In this document: one piece after another, positions 12,835 through 22,479 of the stretch
Layout: every line of letters begins with the position of its first letter
Position numbering within the stretch: the stretch's first letter is position 1
Assembly (NCBI GenBank): GCA_914767715.1
Contig: OU612065.1
Span: 10,170,001-10,230,000, forward strand
Reading direction: 5' to 3'
DNA length: 60,000 nucleotides
DNA from: Membranipora membranacea
Lineage: Eukaryota; Bryozoa; Gymnolaemata; Cheilostomatida; Membraniporidae
The notes under the pieces: model-generated
What the model was told of the DNA's origin: nothing
What the model saw: only the letters and a program-made list of their open reading frames with translations
Databases searched by the model: none
Position numbers and translations under genes: made by a program

Positions 12835-13991
12835 TGTTTACAGATTTGGTCTCTTCCAGGACTGAGTCAAAGAGAACTAAAACCCAAAAAACTATGCTAC
12901 CAAACACTGAAATGCAAGCAGGGAAGACAAACATTCAATCAACTGAACGCACACTATGGTTGACAGAGATAGATAGAATTAGAGACAAGCCTTTCCTTGA
13001 TGGATGGAAGGAGACCTGGAGCACTGTAACCCGGATGTACTAGGTCAAAGGTGAATGATATCGATCATTGTCAATACAGCTTGCTAGTTGAGTTGGCCGT
13101 CTGCATATCCACCTTCACAGTAATTAATCCACCCCGACTTCAAGGCCACACACTGTCATGTATATGGAGTAAGTGTTTATGACATGCATTTAGAATACAT
13201 AAGTGAACACTAATACAAACTGCTATCTAGTATAGGAAGATACTGCACCACATATGTGGGCGAACACTATAGGATAGGGGCTCGTCGATTGGAGCTCCAG
13301 CACAAAAGCTATACCAGCAGAGGTCGGAATTTTCAGCAACAAGTTTACTCTCCAATTTTTTTCTGCTTTTATTAGTGTAGAGTGGCCTTAGGGTGGAGGT
13401 TTTTTCACTCCGCTACTTGACCAATGACCAGCTCTCTGTTTCTCATATGCTAGAACTAGAGTGTAACTTAATTCGTCTTCCCAACCTTGTCTTGTCTGCA
13501 ATGCTCCACCTGCCACTAATGCAAAAGTATTGCAGGTACGCTATTATGGAACCTTTTTTCTATTTTTGCAATTAAAGCTATTGCAATACAACACTACATG
13601 TCAATGAATCATTGTTTTTGACATGAATACGGCACAGCAAACTATGCATGCCAAACTGTACCTACAGCCATTGTAGGCGCTAGATTCTATATCATGGAGC
13701 CTGAGGACTTGCAGTTGGATGTAAACTTTTAATTTCATATTGAGCTTGTGCAGTACATGCTTGAAAGCTCAAAAAAACTATCAAGCCGGTGGTATATATG
13801 TCTATACTCTATAGATATATATAATATATATATGACACGGGTGGTTGATACTGGACATTGGGCTGGCAAGTTGCAAAGTATGTGCAGGTAGGTTCCAGGG
13901 GCCCATAATCTTCAGTCCCTTTTGACAACTTCGCGACGACAGTTGAGTTGGTCCAAGGAGTTGGTTGGTCACTGCAGACGAGGCTGGAGAT

Positions 13992-14465
13992 TGTCGGGAA
14001 ATTCTATCTTGTCAGGATAGCCAGCATGGGCTTGGCTTTAATAAGTCCCGATATCCAACTTGTTCGGATGAACGCGTAAAGCCTAACGGCAACCTGCCAG
14101 TCGAAAAGTCTGTTTAAATCAAGGCTACCAGCCAGGCATAAAAATGTGTGGTTTATCAACTATACTATGATTTTATTGTGTACTAACTATCTAACTAAAA
14201 CTAACAGAGTTACAAAGATTTAATGTATAAATCAGTAAAAATGATCGGTGCGTTTAGTCTCGTCCGCTAGCAAACATGAAGTGTCGATGAGCAGGCTAAA
14301 GTAACATTTGTGAAAGCAATGATTCATGGGAAGTTAGATACAGTCAAGGCATTAAATGTTATGGACAAATGATTATCATAAAAGACAAGACATGAGAATT
14401 TGAATGCATGAATAATAACCTCAGTATATAACATATATAGCAGTCAAATACCAGAATTCCCCACA
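13992..14465 (-). repeat. 3' LTR of the retrotransposon
   Basis: Same 474 bp as the copy at 21496-21969, with no difference seen on side-by-side reading. On the plus strand it runs from TGTCGGGAAATTC to GAATTCCCCACA. It contains an AT-rich central part; I did not place the R and U5 borders. Confidence 0.95.
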
Positions 14466-14477
14466 CGCTCCCACTAG
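14466..14477 (-). promoter_or_regulatory. Purine-rich tract before the 3' LTR
   Basis: On the element's sense strand the bases directly before the 3' LTR read TAGTGGGAGCG. It lies where the plus-strand primer of reverse transcription is expected. It is short and has two pyrimidines, so the exact primer is uncertain. Confidence 0.5.
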
Positions 14478-14556
14478 ATACAAATTAATGATGTTGATTA
14501 CTTAGGGCAAAATGAATTAATTATTTATCTCAAACATAAGAGGGGAATTGTAAAAG

Positions 14557-15231
14557 TCATTTAAAACGAAGAATAGCTCTCAGCTGGTCAGCAGTTGAAT
14601 CGAGAGTGGCTATGGCTCGGCGAAGCGCTTCATCGGTGTTAGGAGTGGCTAGCGAGGTTGATGGTTTAGGTGGAGCGAGTGGTTTCACCTGCCGGTAGAC
14701 GTAGAATACTAGGTTGGGATCCTCTGCCAGGTTCATTGCTCTAGAGTACATGCTAGCGCTCTCCCTACATACCGCATACATGAATGGTGTGCAGTTCTTT
14801 TCTTTTTGGTGGTCCGCCAGCATCCGAGTATCATAATGAGAAAAGCCACATCCACAGACATGGGTTACAAAGTGTGAGCTGATGTGGTACCTCTGTCCTG
14901 TTCTTGTTCGTGACATCAGTGAACATATTTTGCATCCATAGTCCCTTTGATTTCTAATCAGGCTATCTACCCTTCGTCTGGTTTGTGGGGAGACGAAGTC
15001 AATTGTCCGCGGTGACAGCTCATGTTGCTGTGTTGGAGCAGTCACTCGTTTCCGTTTGGGGTGGATCTCACCCTCTTCGGTGTCTGTAACTTGTTCTTCA
15101 CTGTTGACTGTTATTGCTGGGAGGTCAGTTAAATACTGGTTTAGATCAGTATCGTATGACAAATCCTCGTTTTCAACTATGCTGAGTGGTTGTTCATCTG
15201 CCATAATGTACTGAATTATTTTATTTACCAA
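14557..15231 (-). CDS. Retrotransposon ORF3: small protein with two zinc fingers, unrecognised family
   Basis: A 224-residue intact frame lies about 310 bp after the pol stop and 90 bp before the 3' LTR. A second Met at residue 10 could be the true start. The N-terminal half is acidic (about residues 12-55) and is followed by a basic PKRKR patch (58-62) that looks like a nuclear localisation signal. Residues 100-120 form a canonical C2H2 finger (Cys100, Cys103, His116, His120). Residues 126-147 form a C2HC variant with one residue between the first two cysteines (Cys126, Cys128, His141, Cys147). No signal peptide or membrane segment is present, so it is not an envelope protein. The frame must be reached by a spliced or separate mRNA, or by reinitiation. 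Nucleic-acid binding is inference from the fingers. Confidence 0.75.
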   Translation of the reverse strand: MVNKIIQYIMADEQPLSIVENEDLSYDTDLNQYLTDLPAITVNSEEQVTDTEEGEIHPKRKRVTAPTQQHELSPRTIDFVSPQTRRRVDSLIRNQRDYGCKICSLMSRTRTGQRYHISSHFVTHVCGCGFSHYDTRMLADHQKEKNCTPFMYAVCRESASMYSRAMNLAEDPNLVFYVYRQVKPLAPPKPSTSLATPNTDEALRRAIATLDSTADQLRAILRFK

Positions 15232-15540
15232 GTGTTGTTGATGGCTGAAGGGCTGAGATTAGTATGACTGTGTATATTCAAGCCAACTTTTTATAGGAGG
15301 CTTGATGTGTTGGGGCCAGTGGTGTATGAATCATCCATACCGGCAATGTTTAGATATTTTGTAATCTTCACAGTAGTGAGATATGTGCAATGGTATTACA
15401 GTACACCTATGCACAAGTTTAGATTGATACAATATTATATATTTTGTTTGTCTTTGACATATGTGTCCACCTTCTAGTAAGTATCAGTGTACAACATGTC
15501 TTTTCTGTTTCTTTTTGTTTCTTCTAAAATTCACTACAGA

Positions 15541-18500
15541 TTAGTAACTATCTATGTATGATAATGATGTGTAGCCTAATATATAGTCGGCTAGATGTTG
15601 TGGGAGTTTCCTCAACCTCCCACTTCTTGCAGGACAAGATGGCTGGGTATCTTGTTTGGTGATTTTGTCACCTTCCCCTATTGGGGCAGGTTGACCTGTG
15701 TTAGTTGGTTTTGGTGTAACCTCTATCTTAGAGCCAGAATTAGACTCCATTTGATTGCCTAATTGAGGGTTGTCCGCTCCTGTATTATCATCAATAGCCT
15801 GAGAACCTATTGCCTCACTACTACTTTTCTGAGGTTTGTCAATGGCCCCCTTCATGTTGGGTCTTCTAATTGGCTCTAGAACAGCGGGAGCTTGACCAGA
15901 TGCATGCTGGGATTTTCTGTATGGCTTGAGCCTGGATTCATGCTGCACTGACACCTGTCCATTCTTTTCTATTTGGTAAGTATGATTATTCCATGTTTTG
16001 GTTATCAGATAAGGCCCACAGAATTTTGGCTGTAGCTTGGTACTTCTGCCCTTTCTTTTTCTCTTGGACTGAAGTAATACCTGATCCCCTACTTTGTATA
16101 ATGGTGGTTCTTGGAAATCATTCTGAACAATGTTATGCTGATCTTTACGTAGAGCATCATGTGCAGCCCTCAATCTATCCTCCATATCCATAACATACTT
16201 TTGCACCGGTTTTGGCTTATCTGGTGGTACTGGGTAAACCAGGCTATCAGGTAACCTTAGCTGGCGACCCAGTAACATGTAGTTTGGTGTCTCTTTTGTA
16301 GCTGTGTGTGGAGTAGCCCTGATGGCTCTCATTATTTGTGGTAGTAGCATATCCCAATCATCCTCATGGGCACATTGATTGAGCAACAGAGCACGTAAGC
16401 TATTACCAAGTGTATGATTCCCTCTTTCACACACTCCATTTCCTGATGGGTGGAATGGTGTTGTACGGCGCTTATCTACACGCCATAATTCACACAACTC
16501 TTCCATTAGCTCTGATTGAAACTGAGCCCCCTGATCACTGCCTATAGTTTCTGGTAAGCCTAGGTAGCTAAATACTCTGCTATCTAAGGCATCTGCAACT
16601 GTGGGTGCAGTAGCATCTGGTAACGGGATGGCATCTTGCCATCTTGTAAAATGATCAGATAATACCAAAATCCATCTATTTCTTCTATTTGTTTCTGAAA
16701 GTGGTCCTACTAGGTCAATGGCTATGTGTTGCCAGGGCCTTCCTGCATAGAGCCTTAATCTATTTCCACTTGACTTTGTTTTGCTTGTTTTTGCAGCTTG
16801 ACACACTTCACATGACAACACAGCTCGCTTGATGTCAGATGTCATACCTGGCCAGTACCATGACAATCTAAGTCGGGCCGTGGTTTTACGTACACCTGAA
16901 TGTATCATTGAGTGGGTTTCCCATATGACGGCTTCTCTTGCCGATTGAGGACAAGCTACCACCCATATCTCTTTGTCGTTGAAGGTAAGCCTTACTTCAA
17001 GGATACCATCACTTCTCAATCTCATACATGGTATCAAATCGTTCCATCTTTTCAGTTCGGGGCTCCCCATGCGGAGCTCGTCTTCATTTAGTATTACTTG
17101 GCTTTTTACACATTGATAGACCTTTTCTAGGTCACTTGGTTTTTGTTGTTGTAAACATGCTAGATCAGTAGTCTGAGCCACACATACTATTGGTCTTTCA
17201 GTGATATCACTTGATAATGGTCGATTGATTTCTGTCATCAATCTGTCTTGTGTGGTAGCAGCTATGTCACTATGGAACGGGCCGCCATCTCTTTTCTCTA
17301 TTCGGTTACATTGTTTACAGTTTTCACATTTGATTCTGCTCAGCCCATCAGCATTTCCATGCTTCGTACCAGGCCTATGTTCTAACTCAAAATCAAACTC
17401 AGCCATGCTCTCTAACCATCTCGCGACCTGGTCGGATGGTTCATTTCTTTTGTACAACCAAATCAATGATGCATGATCTGTCCTTAGTCGAAACTTGGTA
17501 CCTATCAAATAGGGTCGAAAATGCTTAATAGCTTTGATCACAGCAAGAAGCTCTTTTCTTGTCACACAGTAATTGACCTCTTGTGGTGACAGGCTTTTAG
17601 AATAATAGGCTATAACTCTCTCATGCCCATCCTGTATTTGTGAGAGTACTGCGCCCGTAGCTGTGTTGCTAGCATCTGTGTCTAAAATGTACTCAAGACC
17701 TGGTATTGGATAACCTAGTATTGGTGCTGTGGTGAGCAACAGTTTGAGTAGCTCAAATGCCTCTTGACATTCAGTATCCCATACAAATGGGATTTTTCCA
17801 CTCATTAGCCTGTTCAATGGTCTACATACTTTAGCATAATCCTCTACATACTTTCTGTAGTAATTTATCAAGCCATGAAATGATTTCAAGGCTGTTTTAC
17901 ATTCTGGCACTGGCCAATTCTGAACTTTTTCTACCTTTTCAGGATCTGTGGATACTCCATCCTTGCTTACAATGTGACCCAGATATTTCACACTATCACT
18001 GAGGAGTACACACTTGGATGGTTTGAGTTTCAGATTGGCTTCACGGAATCGCTGAAAGACTTCTTCTAACCGACTCATGTGATTAGAGAATGTGTCACTG
18101 AATATTATTACATCATCAAGATATATGAGTAAAGACTTCCAATGCAAGCCCCGGAGCACTTTTTCCATAAGGCGTTCAAAACATGCAGGGGCATTCGTTA
18201 GCCCGAAAGGAAGAACCTTCCAATTCCACAGACCGCTTCGCGTTATGAATGCTGACTTTTCTTGAGCATCTTTGTCTAACGGGACCTGCCAATAGGAGGA
18301 GCACATATCAAGAGTGCTAAAATATTCACTACCTGCTAATGAATCCAAACTCTCATCGATTCGAGGTATTGGGTAAACATCCTTTTTTGTAACACTATTT
18401 AATTTACGGTAGTCTATACAGAAGCGCCACTCTGGAGCGTCATCTGGTTTCAATGTCTTTTTCCTTACTAGGACGACAGGGTGCGACCACGCCCCTTCAC

Positions 18501-19923
18501 CGGGGTAAATCAGTCCTTGCTCAAGTAACTTGTTTACTTGTTTTTCAACTTGTTTTTCCTTTTCTGGTCCCAGCCTCCTAGGGAGGTGTTTTATTGGTTT
18601 AGTGTCCTCTAAAACTGGAATGGAATGTTCAACCAACTTTGTTTGACCAATATCTGAATCACCTTGACTGAAAACATCCGAGTATTTTGTCAATAAATTC
18701 ACTATTGCTCCTTTGTGATCAGCTGATTTCATCTCATGAGTTGTTTTCCTACAAAGCTCTTTCATGTGGTTTGGCACCATGCTGTCATAATGGTCACTCA
18801 GCTTTGAAGGTATACAATCACTTTGTCCTTCAATATTTTCATTTTGACTCAAAACATCTGCCATGTTTACTGCATTAACTTCTTCTCCCACTGTATTTTG
18901 TGGCTTCATGATGTGGCCTGTTTTGGTGTTCATAAGCTGATCATCCTTTGATAGTGATATGAAATCAGCAAAAACAGTTCCGGCTCTCAGGATGATTTCA
19001 TCCTCTAAGATATTGCAGCAGTGTACTAAAATTCTATTCAGCCCATCTGGCTCGCACAGTGTTGATGCCACCAAAATATTTTCTGGCATTTTGTGATTCA
19101 TTTTAGTTCCTGTTATACCACATATGCCACTGGTGTTATTACACAACTTTGCTTGAATAGCCATCTCAGATCTTGCTGGGATTATTGTATCACATATTAC
19201 TTGGACATTGCTTACAAGCAAATCCCCTAATCTGTCAACACATGACAGATTTTTATTATTGATATACAGCGAAGCTTTCTTGAAGTTTAGCGTACACCCG
19301 CTTGCTTTGAAGAATGACATTCCAAGTATAGCATCATGTGTAATTCTACTCACAATAAATTCCTCAACAAATTTTTCTCCTCGCACTGAACAATGCAGCT
19401 TTATCTTTCCTAGGAGGGGTAGTTTTGACCCATCTGCCATTACTCCGGATTTTTCCAGAGGCTCAATTTCAGATTTGAGTGATTCTGGGAGTCTATCATA
19501 CACATGCCTTGATAGTACAGATTTAGAACACCCAGAATCAAGTAAATACAGTATACTCTTTCCACCAGCTTTGCCTGGCAGATAATAACATGAATTTGAC
19601 TCATAATGACACAATTCATTACAGCTGACATCCTCATTGTCATTTCTTCCATCGTTATTTTCACAGAGTTTTTCCTCAGGTATTATTGATTCTGTTATTC
19701 TATCTATTTCTACTTGGCTGGTGATGCTCCTCTGTCTACAGATTGAGCCAACCTCAACATTTTGAGACACACTAGACTGGTCGGATATTTTCCCAAGTTT
19801 ACTGCTTGGATCAGCCTTCGAAGCCTGATCACATTCACTTTCCGCAGTGTTCAATGGGGTTTGATTTCCATGCTCAGCACTAGGCTTTTTGTCACCTTTT
19901 TGATGGTTGCCCAACTTAGACAT
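15541..19923 (-). CDS. pol: Retrotransposon Pol: protease, reverse transcriptase, RNase H, integrase
   Basis: The 1460-residue frame is intact. An aspartic protease motif DSG lies at residues 129-131. Reverse transcriptase carries YLDD near residue 601, and RNase H starts with DTDAS near 744. Integrase shows a zinc-binding HHCC region (about 1006-1045) and a catalytic core with Asp near 1067, Asp in SDQG near 1127 and Glu in VCERG near 1163, with the D-35-E spacing. It copies element RNA into DNA and inserts it into chromosomes. Long low-complexity segments precede the protease and follow integrase. The frame is open upstream of its first ATG to about 20007, overlapping the end of gag by about 31 bases in the -1 frame. 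It is therefore probably made as a Gag-Pol fusion and not from the ATG. Confidence 0.95.
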   Translation of the reverse strand: MSKLGNHQKGDKKPSAEHGNQTPLNTAESECDQASKADPSSKLGKISDQSSVSQNVEVGSICRQRSITSQVEIDRITESIIPEEKLCENNDGRNDNEDVSCNELCHYESNSCYYLPGKAGGKSILYLLDSGCSKSVLSRHVYDRLPESLKSEIEPLEKSGVMADGSKLPLLGKIKLHCSVRGEKFVEEFIVSRITHDAILGMSFFKASGCTLNFKKASLYINNKNLSCVDRLGDLLVSNVQVICDTIIPARSEMAIQAKLCNNTSGICGITGTKMNHKMPENILVASTLCEPDGLNRILVHCCNILEDEIILRAGTVFADFISLSKDDQLMNTKTGHIMKPQNTVGEEVNAVNMADVLSQNENIEGQSDCIPSKLSDHYDSMVPNHMKELCRKTTHEMKSADHKGAIVNLLTKYSDVFSQGDSDIGQTKLVEHSIPVLEDTKPIKHLPRRLGPEKEKQVEKQVNKLLEQGLIYPGEGAWSHPVVLVRKKTLKPDDAPEWRFCIDYRKLNSVTKKDVYPIPRIDESLDSLAGSEYFSTLDMCSSYWQVPLDKDAQEKSAFITRSGLWNWKVLPFGLTNAPACFERLMEKVLRGLHWKSLLIYLDDVIIFSDTFSNHMSRLEEVFQRFREANLKLKPSKCVLLSDSVKYLGHIVSKDGVSTDPEKVEKVQNWPVPECKTALKSFHGLINYYRKYVEDYAKVCRPLNRLMSGKIPFVWDTECQEAFELLKLLLTTAPILGYPIPGLEYILDTDASNTATGAVLSQIQDGHERVIAYYSKSLSPQEVNYCVTRKELLAVIKAIKHFRPYLIGTKFRLRTDHASLIWLYKRNEPSDQVARWLESMAEFDFELEHRPGTKHGNADGLSRIKCENCKQCNRIEKRDGGPFHSDIAATTQDRLMTEINRPLSSDITERPIVCVAQTTDLACLQQQKPSDLEKVYQCVKSQVILNEDELRMGSPELKRWNDLIPCMRLRSDGILEVRLTFNDKEIWVVACPQSAREAVIWETHSMIHSGVRKTTARLRLSWYWPGMTSDIKRAVLSCEVCQAAKTSKTKSSGNRLRLYAGRPWQHIAIDLVGPLSETNRRNRWILVLSDHFTRWQDAIPLPDATAPTVADALDSRVFSYLGLPETIGSDQGAQFQSELMEELCELWRVDKRRTTPFHPSGNGVCERGNHTLGNSLRALLLNQCAHEDDWDMLLPQIMRAIRATPHTATKETPNYMLLGRQLRLPDSLVYPVPPDKPKPVQKYVMDMEDRLRAAHDALRKDQHNIVQNDFQEPPLYKVGDQVLLQSKRKRKGRSTKLQPKFCGPYLITKTWNNHTYQIEKNGQVSVQHESRLKPYRKSQHASGQAPAVLEPIRRPNMKGAIDKPQKSSSEAIGSQAIDDNTGADNPQLGNQMESNSGSKIEVTPKPTNTGQPAPIGEGDKITKQDTQPSCPARSGRLRKLPQHLADYILGYTSLSYIDSY

Positions 19924-19976
19924 ATTTACACCAGCCTTTTCTTGTGAAAGGTTAGGTTCATCAGTAGCTGGTGAGT

Positions 19977-20912
19977 TTACTGAGAACCTGTGGTGTTTCC
20001 CTGATTTTTATTAGGACATTCCCTAGCCATATGATTTTCTGAGCCACATGTATAGCATGCTCGTTTTCCCTGCCTAGTATTTTGTACACTGGCGTTTGAT
20101 CCGGCCAACTTTTCTATAGCCTTTGTATTTCTATCCATTATCTCCATTATTTTGGTCAGGATTTCTGTTTGTTTAGCTGTTTCACTACTGGTACTCTCAG
20201 TGATTTTAGCTTTGGGTCTATTTTGATAATCTCTACGTGTTGAGTGCATACCTACAGCATTACAGTCAAAGTCATCTTCATTTTCAGAGTCAGAATTTTC
20301 TGAATAGCTTGTGACATTTATTTGCGGCCTTTGTCTGAGGTTAGAGCCAGCCTGAACATAATCATCTGAAGCCCGACATATTTCGGCTACAGTGTTGAGT
20401 TCTATTGTCATTAGATGTCTCAATAACTGACGATTTTCTATGCACCTACGTACATTTTCTATGGCGATATCTTCTTGATGAGCAGCGCCCATGTTTGGAT
20501 ATGCAATTCTTACTAATTTTAGAACTTCTACTCCTAGTGAGTGAAACTTTTGACCCTGTTCTTTTCTTACAGTGGACAATTTGTCACGTGCTTGTCTCTG
20601 TGTCAGACCAAACCTGGCTCTCAGGTTAACAAAAATCGCTTCAATGTTATCTCCTCTAGCACATTCTTGAGCTTGTTTCTCAAGACATAATCTGATATTT
20701 AGATGGGCTGCCTGGGGATTCCAGTTATTGGCTTGGGCCACATCAGTGAATTTTTGAATGAATAATTCAATATCTTCACTTCCATCATACTTTGGCGGTT
20801 TAAAGTGGTCTCTCCCACCATTCATCTGCCTGAACGCATTTTGTACGGCATTTGCTAGACGGTCTGCTTCATCAGCCGGCTGTTGCCTGGCAGCATTACC
20901 TCTGTTTGCCAT
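19977..20912 (-). CDS. gag: Retrotransposon Gag nucleocapsid/capsid protein
   Basis: The frame of 311 residues has a capsid-like N-terminal two thirds. It opens with FKPPKYDGSEDIELFIQKF, the pattern common at the start of the gypsy retrotransposon gag domain. A linker rich in Ser, Asp and Glu follows (about 200-245). One CCHC zinc knuckle lies near the end (Cys286, Cys289, His294, Cys299). Gag packages the element RNA in cytoplasmic particles. The stop codon is preceded by a GGGAAAC heptamer in the correct register for a -1 shift into pol. Confidence 0.9.
   Translation of the reverse strand: MANRGNAARQQPADEADRLANAVQNAFRQMNGGRDHFKPPKYDGSEDIELFIQKFTDVAQANNWNPQAAHLNIRLCLEKQAQECARGDNIEAIFVNLRARFGLTQRQARDKLSTVRKEQGQKFHSLGVEVLKLVRIAYPNMGAAHQEDIAIENVRRCIENRQLLRHLMTIELNTVAEICRASDDYVQAGSNLRQRPQINVTSYSENSDSENEDDFDCNAVGMHSTRRDYQNRPKAKITESTSSETAKQTEILTKIMEIMDRNTKAIEKLAGSNASVQNTRQGKRACYTCGSENHMARECPNKNQGNTTGSQ
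19995..20001 (-). promoter_or_regulatory. Probable -1 ribosomal frameshift site GGGAAAC at the gag/pol overlap
   Basis: On the sense strand the gag codons read G GGA AAC, the X XXY YYZ form of a slippery heptamer. Slipping back one base continues in the pol frame, which is open from about 20007. The gag stop follows 18 bases after the heptamer. GGGAAAC is a known slippery sequence in some retroviruses. I could not fold the downstream RNA for a pseudoknot. Confidence 0.7.
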
Positions 20913-20947
20913 AATTCTTTTTGTATGTAGTATTGATAATTTGCAAC

Positions 20948-21312
20948 GTTGATATACCTCTTCGTTGTCTACTATTTTAGTAGCGCTGCGAGAGCTTGTA
21001 TATTTTTAATAATTTGAAATGTTGATATACCTCTTTGCGGTCTACTATTTTAGTAGCGCTGTTAGAGCTTGTATATTTTTAATAATTTGAAATGTTGATA
21101 TCCCTCTTTGCGGTCTACTATTTTAGTAGCACTGTTAGAGCTTGTATATTTTTTAATAATTTGAAATGTTGATATACCTCTTTGCGGTCTACTATTTTAG
21201 TAGCGCTGTTAGAGCTTGTATATTTTTAATAATTTGAAATGTTGATATACCTCTTTGCGGTCTACTATTTTAGTAGCGCTGTTAGAGTTTGTATATTATT
21301 AATAGACTAAGA
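20948..21312 (-). repeat. Five 73-bp tandem repeats in the retrotransposon leader
   Basis: Units begin at about 20948, 21021, 21094, 21168 and 21241 and differ by only a few bases. Each contains CTACTATTTTAGTAG, a six-base-pair hairpin with a three-base loop, plus CCTCTTTGCGG and TTAATAATTTGAAATG. A weak sixth copy of the hairpin word lies near 21390. The array lies between the primer site and the gag start codon, in the 5' untranslated leader of the element RNA. Confidence 0.9.
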
Positions 21313-21477
21313 AAAAATATATGTGCCCAAAAATTTCTTGAAATAATTATTTTCTCTGGTCTGGTCACTACAGAAGTTCTCTGGTCTACAGTTTAGTAGA
21401 GCTGTGAGCGCAATGACATTCTTAGACCAAGAAAAGACTTTTCACTAAATTTCCAAATTACCTGCTTTACGCATCCA

Positions 21478-21494
21478 TCCCACTTCTGACACCA
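21478..21494 (-). promoter_or_regulatory. Primer-binding site, tRNA-Leu-like
   Basis: On the plus strand TCCCACTTCTGACACCA ends one base before the 5' LTR. Its last three bases, CCA, fit a tRNA 3' end, and the rest agrees with the acceptor and T-arm end of animal tRNA-Leu as I remember it. The tRNA identity is from memory. Confidence 0.7.
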
Positions 21495-21495
21495 G

Positions 21496-21969
21496 TGTCG
21501 GGAAATTCTATCTTGTCAGGATAGCCAGCATGGGCTTGGCTTTAATAAGTCCCGATATCCAACTTGTTCGGATGAACGCGTAAAGCCTAACGGCAACCTG
21601 CCAGTCGAAAAGTCTGTTTAAATCAAGGCTACCAGCCAGGCATAAAAATGTGTGGTTTATCAACTATACTATGATTTTATTGTGTACTAACTATCTAACT
21701 AAAACTAACAGAGTTACAAAGATTTAATGTATAAATCAGTAAAAATGATCGGTGCGTTTAGTCTCGTCCGCTAGCAAACATGAAGTGTCGATGAGCAGGC
21801 TAAAGTAACATTTGTGAAAGCAATGATTCATGGGAAGTTAGATACAGTCAAGGCATTAAATGTTATGGACAAATGATTATCATAAAAGACAAGACATGAG
21901 AATTTGAATGCATGAATAATAACCTCAGTATATAACATATATAGCAGTCAAATACCAGAATTCCCCACA
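21496..21969 (-). repeat. 5' LTR of the retrotransposon
   Basis: This is the promoter-bearing copy, 474 bp, followed on the sense strand by the primer-binding site. It appears identical to the copy at 13992-14465. Confidence 0.95.
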
Positions 21970-22479
21970 AGATGACATGCTTTCTTTCGCTTGTTACAAG
22001 TCAAAACAGGTTAAGGGCCCGATAGATCCAGACTAAGCTTCTGTAGAAACAACAAGGCCAATTATTATTAATTGATGCCAAGAAGATGAAGTACTCATTG
22101 GATGGTGCTGTCAATGAACTAACTAACTAAACCCCTGTGCTGGTGCTGTTTTTTTCTGTTTGATCTTCATTTGCTACATACTACTAGTTCTTGTCCAGAC
22201 CAAGGACAGTTTGTTATAAGTTCAATCATTTCTTTAACTTACAGTCAGACTAACTTTGGTATTAATTGTATAATGTATGTTACTCCTAGGTATAAGCTTT
22301 CACTCCTTGACAGCTTTCTTCTTTGGATTTCCCACCAGGTATGGTATTGTGTGTGGATTGGTCATTGTTATTAAACAAAACCAATGAGAATGCTTTTAAC
22401 AAATTTATTTATTGACAAAGGTATTAACTTGAATGGCTGTTTCTGCATTTCTGATGACATAGTTCACAAAGGCTTAAAT
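21970..22479. other. Short intergenic stretch and probable 5' UTR of the NDUFB6-like gene
   Basis: It starts with the 4-bp AGAT repeat of the retrotransposon target site. It holds a 67-codon frame (22171-22374) without family resemblance. The frame of the next gene is open upstream to about 22384, but its Met there would add a Cys- and Phe-rich tail not typical of the family. No clear promoter motif is seen. Confidence 0.45.

Larger units (their letters stand above)
10988..13991. other. 3' UTR of the dehydrogenase, then intergenic DNA
   Basis: The first 600 bases are probable 3' UTR. The rest is AT-rich with two small open frames (12313-12564 on minus, 12831-13043 on plus) that resemble no family and were not called. 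A 32-bp perfect palindrome at 12803 is listed separately. The retrotransposon begins at the right edge. Confidence 0.5.
13992..21969 (-). mobile_element. Complete Ty3/gypsy-type LTR retrotransposon, 7978 bp
   Basis: Two LTRs of 474 bp, starting TG and ending CA, flank gag, pol and a third ORF, all on the minus strand. Gene order inside pol is protease, reverse transcriptase, RNase H, integrase, which defines the Ty3/gypsy (Metaviridae-type) order. A leucine-tRNA-like primer site follows the 5' LTR, and a purine-rich tract precedes the 3' LTR. A 4-bp direct repeat AGAT flanks the element (13988-13991 and 21970-21973). The LTRs look identical by eye and no ORF is broken, so insertion was recent and the copy may still be competent. 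It sits between the dehydrogenase and the NDUFB6-like gene and interrupts neither. There is no env-like ORF: the third ORF has zinc fingers and no membrane segment. Confidence 0.95.

Noticed and set aside
12831-13043. Plus-strand 70-codon frame starting at the edge of palindrome A.
   Set aside because: No known motif and no flanking splice sites that extend it.
20948-21312. Regular repeats that could be mistaken for a CRISPR-like array.
   Set aside because: Units are directly adjacent with no spacers and lie inside a eukaryotic retrotransposon leader.
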